Source: Nyssa sinensis
Taxonomy: Eukaryota; Streptophyta; Magnoliopsida; Cornales; Nyssaceae
Direction of reading: 5' to 3'
Length of the DNA: 64,000 nucleotides
NCBI GenBank assembly: GCA_008638375.1
Contig: CM018033.1
Location: 12,863,380-12,927,379, forward strand
In this document: positions 58,418 to 64,000 of the stretch, piece after piece
Layout: each line of letters starts with the position of its first letter
Position numbering within the stretch: position 1 is the first letter of the stretch
The notes under the pieces: generated by a model
What the model was told of the DNA's origin: nothing
Database searches by the model: none
Seen by the model: only the letters and a program-made list of their open reading frames with translations
Program-made: the position numbers and the translations under genes

Positions 58418-59053
58418 TGATGCTACACTTTTCGGCTCGCAATAAGTATGGACTCCGTGACCTGTAGAACACTCAGAAGGATGATCAGAGGACCACCGGG
58501 TTGGCTCCGGCGGTAGCCTCTCCGATGCTTAAGTAAGTAAAGAATTGAAAAGACTGTATTGAAAGCCAAAGAATGAGCATAAAAAATAAGGCGTACCTTT
58601 AGGGTTTAATTTATAAGCCGTGGCTTTCCTAAGTTGATTAGGATTCGAAGCCATGAATATAGGGATTTGATCACTGGAGATTGCAGTTACCTTGCATAGA
58701 GATAACCATAGATGCCCTAAATATAGGGATTTGATTACCGGAGATTGCAGCTACCTTGCATAGAGATAACCATAGATGGTAGTTTCCTTGTTGAAGACTG
58801 CTTCCTTGTTGAAGACCGCTTCCTTATTCCCTGCTCGGCATTCGCTAAGGCGGTGACGAGTTCTGGAGTGTTGGTCTGGACCCTGTGATCTGTTCTGGAT
58901 ATATATATGTTCGGCCACTTCTGACCTTGTATGATGATCTGGATGCTTGAGTTTTTCATCATTGGCTGAATGAGAATCATGTTGGCTGAGCATAGGTCGG
59001 ACTGTGGTTACATGTGTCAAGTGTTGATTGGCCTGTTCTTTTATGGTATATCA
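58418..59053 (-). repeat. Element F 5' LTR
   Basis: On the plus strand it starts TGATGCTACACTTTTCGG and ends GGTATATCA. It is followed by the target duplication GTCGT. Confidence 0.95.
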
Positions 59054-59058
59054 GTCGT

Positions 59059-59765
59059 ATATCTTTAGACTGTATTTGTTGAGTCAATATTGAGTCGTGT
59101 AATTTACTTAGAAGTCATGAAGTGAAGAAATAACACACCTCGCATCTTCAATAGTGTCTAAAGAAGTGTGTTCATGCATATCATTCATTTGCTTTTGGAC
59201 ACTACTCCTTAGAATTTTCCTTAAGTTAATATTTGAACTTTATCATAATTAAAATGACTTAAGTTGAGTTAGTTTTGACAGAACACTATTCTACTTTAGG
59301 GAAGTAAATTTTAAAAAATTTCTAAACTTATTTACATGATATTTTTAGAATTTGTTGGAAAATCGCGTAACAATTTTTTGGTATAATTTTTGAAAAAATC
59401 CAATAGCTCTTACGTTCGCATAAAGTAAGCCACGTCTGGATGGTGAAGTGTACCCCTTTTGCAGGTGTGTCTTGTTTTAAATGCAGTTTGTTCCAAACTT
59501 CCTTATTTCATGCATTAAAGCTTCTCCAACTAGGTTTAAGTATGATACATGAGTCTTTTATTATTGAAGCACAAAGAGATATTGAAAAAACTTTTTCTTC
59601 ACCTTTTTATTAACATAGTTAGTTTATTGCAAGGTTGTAAACCTTGTGGTTGAAGTATATATACCTAATGTTGAAATAGTATACGTATGAGCATATAGCG
59701 GACTAGAGCATGAACTTCTATTGCATGAGATTTGCATACTATTGGAGGTAGTGGATTTGTGGATC
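59059..59765. other. Spacer between element F and the CACTA element
   Basis: AT-rich DNA without a recognised gene or repeat. A cluster of short plant-like words is present, but nothing can be assigned. Confidence 0.5.
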
Positions 59766-60075
59766 CACTACAAAAAAAACTACTTTTCGCGACGTACATT
59801 ATTAGCGACGCACACAATGCGTCGTTGAAAGTGCCTTTTCACGATACACAAATGGGCGTCGCAAATAATAAAAAAAAGTAATAAAAAAATTTAGTTTCCC
59901 GCGCGAAAAACTAGGCGCGAAACTATTAGCGACACACACGTGGCCATTAGCGATGCCATTAGCGATGCACATATACGCCACCAATACTTGGGCTAAATGA
60001 AACGCCGCCGTATTAAGTAAAATTAGCAACACCCATGGAGTTATTAGGGACGCACAATGGGCATCGCTAATAACT
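59766..60075 (+). repeat. CACTA terminal and subterminal repeats
   Basis: Variants of GCGACGCACA, GCGTCG and ATTAGCGATGC occur about a dozen times in direct and inverted orientation, ending GGGCATCGCTAATAACTCC near 60075. In En/Spm elements such motifs bind the TNPA-type protein; that role is inferred here. Confidence 0.75.
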
Positions 60076-60348
60076 CCTTATATCACCCCCAATTCAATCG
60101 CTCTCTCTCTCAAGCGCCGTTTCGATCGCTATCTCTCTCAGACACTCTTTCTCTCTCTCAAGCCCCAATTCGATCACTGTGCGTTGCTAACTCAAAGCTA
60201 TTGGTGTATGTTGTAAAATCTCTTTTTGGTGAGCCAGAAATTCAAAGCTATGATACGGGAAAGATGTTTTTTTTTTTTTGTAATTTTATTCAATGTACTA
60301 TTCTCAACTTAACCCTTTTTTTGGGTCTCTCCCTTTTTCTCTCTCCAG

Positions 60349-60617
60349 GGAGTGGCTGTTGTTGCACTTTTGAGGCATTTTTGATGCCTCTGCTGGTACA
60401 TAATCTAAATAAATTATTGATAAGAAAAACTGTTTTAATCGCTAAACAAGATTTTGTTATGACTTCTTGTTTCCTGTGCTTTCTCTGATTTTTGCTTTTT
60501 AGCTAGGAACTTGCTTTTGTTCTCAAAGAATTAAAACTGAGACTTGACTCGGCTGGTATAAAGCTGATTGCTGTTGGCGTTGGTACTCTAAACAAAGCTC
60601 GTATCCTTGTTGAACGG
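60349..60617 (+). pseudogene. Captured fragment of a peroxiredoxin-like (AhpC/TSA, AAED1/PRXL2-type) gene
   Basis: Two exons: 60349-60395 (acceptor CTCTCCAG, reading GVAVVALLRHF then TGA, then CLC) and 60507-60617 (ELAFVLKELKLRLDSAGIK, then LIAVGVGTLNKARILVER, donor GTAATA). Plant chloroplast PRXL2/AAED1 thioredoxin-like proteins have this order: GVAVVALLRHFGC..CWELA, then LIAVGVGTPNKARIL. Lesions: TGA at 60382-60384 replaces the Gly before the Cys motif, and the exon junction is one base out of frame. The following exons (the LPFP region) are missing from the next 2 kb. Its position inside a CACTA element suggests capture of host sequence. Confidence 0.8.
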
Positions 60618-60757
60618 GTAATACTTTCTTCATCTTAATTTGTTACATTAATGATCTTCAGAAGTAAGTTGTCATACATTAAGTATCTAAAGGAAAACAT
60701 TTTTTGTTATATCTAGGTTGCGTTAAATTATATTCTTTATAGTTTGTTTAATGTTTC

Positions 60758-61384
60758 TGATGCTGCACTTTTTGACTCGCAACACGTAAGGGCTCCGTGA
60801 CCTGTAGAACACTCAGAAAGATGATCAGAGGACCACCGGATTGGCTCCGGCGGTAGCCGCTCCGATGCTTAAGTGAGTAAGGGAATTGAAAGACTGTATT
60901 GAAAGTCAAAGAATGAGCATGAATGTGATAGCGTACCTCTAGGGTTTAATATATAGGCCGAAGCTTTCCTAAGTTGATTAGGATTCGACGCCATGAATAT
61001 AGGGATATGATCATCGGAGATTGCAGTTACCTTGTGGGCATTGAGTCGTAGATGGAGATAATCATAAATGGTAGTTTCCGTATTGGAGACTGCTTCCTTA
61101 TCCTCTGCCCGGAATCCGCTAAGGCGGAGATAATCATAAATGGTAGTTTCCGTATTGGAGACTGTTTCCCTATTCTCTGCTCGGAATCCGCTAAGGCGGT
61201 GACGAGATCTGAAGCTCTGGTCTGGACCCTGTGATCAGTTCTGGATATATTTGTTTGGTCACTTCCGACCTTATGTGATGATCTGGATGTCATAGGCTGA
61301 GCGAGAATCATGCTAGCTGAACATAAATCGGACTGTGGTCATACGTGTCAAGTGTTGATTGGCCTGTCTTTTTATGGTATATCA
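60758..61384 (-). repeat. Solo LTR of family F
   Basis: A full LTR from TGATGCTGCACTTTTTGAC to GGTATATCA on the plus strand, flanked by the perfect duplication GTTTC (60753-60757 and 61385-61389) and with no internal sequence. It arose by recombination between the two LTRs of an inserted element. It contains a private 72-bp tandem duplication (61054-61125 and 61126-61197) beginning GGAGATAATCATAAATGG. It sits inside the CACTA element, so it is younger than that insertion. Confidence 0.95.
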
Positions 61385-61389
61385 GTTTC

Positions 61390-62688
61390 TTATATCTTAG
61401 TATATGTTATGCTTTTATTGTGATAAACTTTTGCTGTTTTTTGATCGGTTTGTTTAAGTTAATTTTCTAGATATCCAAACTTGTTTATATTCTCTACTAG
61501 ACATATTGCAAGTTTAAGCAAAGTATTTTTTTCCTTCTTTTCTTGATTTTCTTTCTATTCTCTTCATTCTTGTGTGGCTTACATGTTGTTACAAGTGGTG
61601 GAGTTGGGATTTTCCTTTAGTTTAATAATATCATTTTATTATTTTATGAAATTTATAAATATACATTTTAGTGCAAAAGATAATTATTTAATCAATTCAT
61701 GTCAAATTGAAAAAGCAAAAGCTGAAACTCTATTGATAATTGCTATAGAAAACATATGATGAATCCATAATGCCATGAAGAAAATTTTTAGTTTAATTCT
61801 TTAGACTGAATTGTAGAGTAGTGTGGATGATTTAGTCTAGTTTCATGACATATGAATATATGTTTTACTCCAATTTAAATGACTTTGTTATGATCAAACT
61901 GTGAGTCTGTAAGTTGCATTGATCAATTTTGTCGTTAATTTTGCACAATGTATGAACACTAGTATGTGAATAGCTATTAAAAATGCTAAATGCACATGTA
62001 TGGCAATTGTTTTGGTTCTTCTTTGATCACTTCCTTTGTAGATGTGTGTAATGTTTAGAGCAAGTATTTTATTGTCACTTCAATGACTGAATACCACCCA
62101 ATGCATATGTTGTAGTAAAAAAATAATTTTTTTTCTTCTTGGGTTGGAATTAGAAACAACATTAAACTTGCCTTTGATTTTAGCTGAGATGAGAGGATGC
62201 TACAATTAAAGTTATTTTTCATCATATCTATGAATTTCAGAAAATCAATTTGGATAGTCTTTGAAAACCTCTTATTTAATCAGATTTTGCTTCTTGTATT
62301 TGTTAAATAACACACAAAAATACAAAAAAAAAAAAGAAAAAGAAATTTACCCAAAATAAATAATGTGAGGAGATAAAATGAGTTTATTAGTTGGGAAATG
62401 GGAATTAAAAGGAAATTATTTTTATTAATAATAAAAGTATAAATGGTATTTTTGTCATAAGAATAAAAGTAAAGTGTAAAACAAAAAATGCTTACTTTTA
62501 TATCTAGCATGAACCGAATCTATGAAATTAACCTATAATATCATACCATTTGAACAAGATATAAACATTTTAGAAGATACAAAAGAACCATCTTGTCAGA
62601 TAACAATATGCGATTAGTGGACTTCATGAACTAAGTCATGAACTCGATTTATGCAAGAACTTCTCATCCTTTGTTACTCTTGTTGCAG
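61390..62688. other. CACTA internal DNA, no gene recognised
   Basis: AT-rich intron-like sequence. The 61-codon frame at 61574-61759 is not recognised. Confidence 0.45.
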
Positions 62689-62763
62689 ATATGGCAGAGA
62701 TAACTTGCCATGTCACGTTGTTAACGAGTGTTCTTTTTCTTTTTATGGTTGGTCTTGGGGAGG
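62689..62763 (+). other. Exon-like segment within the CACTA element
   Basis: A 75-bp segment bounded by TTGTTGCAG and the strong donor GTAAGTT. Two frames are open; one reads YGRDNLPCHVVNECSFSFYG and continues WSWGG. It could be a further captured exon or an untranslated exon of the transposase transcript. I do not recognise the protein. Confidence 0.4.
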
Positions 62764-63445
62764 GTAAGTTCTGCCTCACTGTTTAACCCTTTAAGTTGAA
62801 CATTCTAGACACATATACACAAACCCCATCACAAAAGTTATTTATTTATGGCCCTTCAATTTTACTTTAAACCATTCCTATTTGTTAAGTTATTTGGAGT
62901 TGAGACTTGTAAATCTTTTATTAGTCTTAAATTTTTGGAGAAGGGTAGTATTTGTAACTAAATGATCATGTAACTCAATGTATAATTGCATTCATGTAAG
63001 CCTAGCCCCGTTCGGGAGTCATTTTCATCACATGTGAATCTTGTCGCAAAATTTATTCACGATTGGGCTCGTGTTTATGAAAATCGATTCTTGAATTATC
63101 TAGAGAGGACAGTTCGGGAATGCATAAATATGCATTGCAATCAATAGCGCATGCTTGAATATTCTACTATGATAAAATTTCAACACGGTCTCCTATTGTT
63201 CTCTGGGTATATATATTTAGGCATGCTAACGTCTATCTTGTATACTTGGAGAACCGTGGGGAGATGCTGCCGAAATTTTGTCTGAGTGGAATCAAGCATT
63301 TGATTTACTGCTGATTGTAATGTAGATTGTGCATTCATGAATGGGATAGGACCACCTGACCCTTTAGAGAGAAGTCGGAGGTGATAGGATTCATGTTTTA
63401 TATTTATAATGAGTATCATTTTTGACTTGTATTAGGTAGACGAAA
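62764..63445. other. CACTA region upstream of the transposase
   Basis: No coding region is seen. 63000-63160 is comparatively structured (AGCCCCGTTCGGGAGTC, ending GGACAGTTCGGGAATGC) and may belong to the untranslated leader of the transposase gene. Confidence 0.45.
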
Positions 63446-64000
63446 ATGGATAAGAGTTGGATGGACTTGAGGGGCAGGCATTTGCCAGGGTATGTGAAGG
63501 GGATCAAAGATTTTATTGAGTTTGCTTGTGAATCTGCAGGTGGGAGAAATAAGATAAGATGTCCATGCAGGAGGTGCAATAATAGGGATTATATGCACAT
63601 AGATAAGGCTAAAGAGCACCTACTCCTACACGGGATGGACAAGAGGTATATGTGTTGGGAATTTCATGGGGAAAACCATGACGTACGAGTGGTATTTGAG
63701 GATGAAGAATAAGACGATGATGATGACGGTAGTGATAATGTTGGGGTTGGTTACAAAGGCTTGCCACAAATGCTGGCAGACTTGTAGGGGGCTACAACTG
63801 GGGCGAGTAGTCATAGGAGTGACACAGGACAATAGGAAGCATTTGAATCTTTGTTGAGGGAAGTAAGACAACCATTATATCCAGGTTGTGATAAGTTTTT
63901 GAAACTAGACTTTCTCGTGAAACTCCTTTATATTAAGACCATTAACTGATGGAGTAAAAAATCATTTAACATGGTCATTGAATTGATTAAAGCAGTGCTT
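63446..64000 (+). pseudogene. CACTA TNP2-type transposase, N-terminal part
   Basis: Starts MDKSWMDLRGRHLPGYVKGI. The transposase-associated domain has its Cys/His pattern (IRCPCRRCNN, then HLLLHGMDKRYMCWEFHGE). It continues in the same frame to the window end through an acidic stretch, PQMLADL, LYPGCDKFLKLDFLVKLLY and WSKKSFNMVIELIKAVL, the usual opening of plant TNP2 transposases. Four in-frame stops break it: TAA 63710-63712, TAG 63785-63787, TAG 63833-63835 and TGA 63947-63949. There is no frameshift. The catalytic core lies beyond the window. Confidence 0.93.

Larger units (their letters stand above)
47213..59053 (-). mobile_element. Element F: complete Tat-lineage gypsy retrotransposon with antisense genes
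   Basis: LTRs at 47213-47851 and 58418-59053 (TGATGCTGC...GTATATCA on the plus strand), perfect target duplication GTCGT (47208-47212 and 59054-59058), primer site next to the right LTR, purine tract next to the left LTR. Gag-pol lies on the minus strand and includes two RNaseH domains, a hallmark of the Tat lineage. Between pol and the 3' LTR is about 4.8 kb holding two plus-strand transcription units and a hairpin array. The LTRs differ by about ten substitutions by eye, nearly all transitions, so it is fairly young, yet gag-pol carries seven stops and one frameshift. Confidence 0.95.
59766..64000 (+). mobile_element. CACTA (En/Spm) DNA transposon, left part
   Basis: Begins with the terminal CACTACAAAAAAAACTAC, preceded by a possible 3-bp duplication ATC. 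A subterminal region follows with repeated TTAGCGACGCACA-like motifs on both strands (about 59800-60075). The body holds exon fragments, a solo LTR of family F and the start of a TNP2-type transposase at 63446. The right end lies beyond the window. This copy is probably inactive given the transposase stops. Confidence 0.85.

Noticed and set aside
59766..60075. CpG-rich GCGACG repeats as a gene promoter island
   Set aside because: The motif pattern and the adjoining CACTACAA terminus identify them as CACTA subterminal repeats.

Overview
This is nuclear DNA of a flowering plant, most likely a eudicot. It is AT-rich, the one clear host gene has GT-AG introns, and most of the window is made of plant mobile DNA: Ty3/gypsy, Ty1/copia and CACTA elements. 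I recognised no tRNA, rRNA or CRISPR array. Only one host gene looks intact: a three-exon patatin-like (pPLAIII-type) acyl hydrolase on the minus strand at 1925-3617, with a TATA box at 3718-3725.

From about 4.5 to 31.6 kb lies a nest of retrotransposons. The outermost is a degenerate minus-strand LTR element (family D, copy 1). It was interrupted by a 19.9 kb minus-strand gypsy-like element (A, 5092-25016). A was itself interrupted, inside its gag, by a 9.7 kb plus-strand gypsy element (B, 11405-21112, target duplication AATCA). A second break in copy 1, at about 25.2-30.6 kb, holds another gypsy LTR (H) and unassigned repeats. A second family D copy at 37075-38150 lacks these insertions and serves as a reference for the nest.

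From 31.6 to 47.2 kb there is AT-rich spacer with microsatellites, tandem duplications, the second copy of a palindromic foldback element (the first is at 240-796), a 1 kb deletion remnant of a copia element (C, 34261-35301, target duplication ATTTT), a decayed copia element (E, 38526-43783) and a GC-rich 117-bp minisatellite.

From 47.2 to 59.06 kb is a complete Tat-lineage gypsy element (F, 47213-59053, target duplication GTCGT). It has gag-protease-RT-RNaseH-second RNaseH-integrase on the minus strand in one frame, broken by seven stops and a frameshift. Between the end of pol and the 3' LTR it carries two opposite-strand (plus) units, each with its own TATA box and AATAAA signal, and an array of about 23 hairpin modules. 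The first antisense unit encodes a plant 'putative gypsy type transposon' domain plus a coiled coil.

From 59766 to the window end is a CACTA (En/Spm) transposon with its left terminus, subterminal repeats, a decayed fragment of a host peroxiredoxin-like gene, a solo LTR of family F (60758-61384, target duplication GTTTC) and the start of a TNP2-type transposase carrying four in-frame stops.

The strongest candidates for new biology are the hairpin-module arrays in two unrelated retrotransposons (F and A), the two-unit antisense block in F, and the gene fragment inside the CACTA element.
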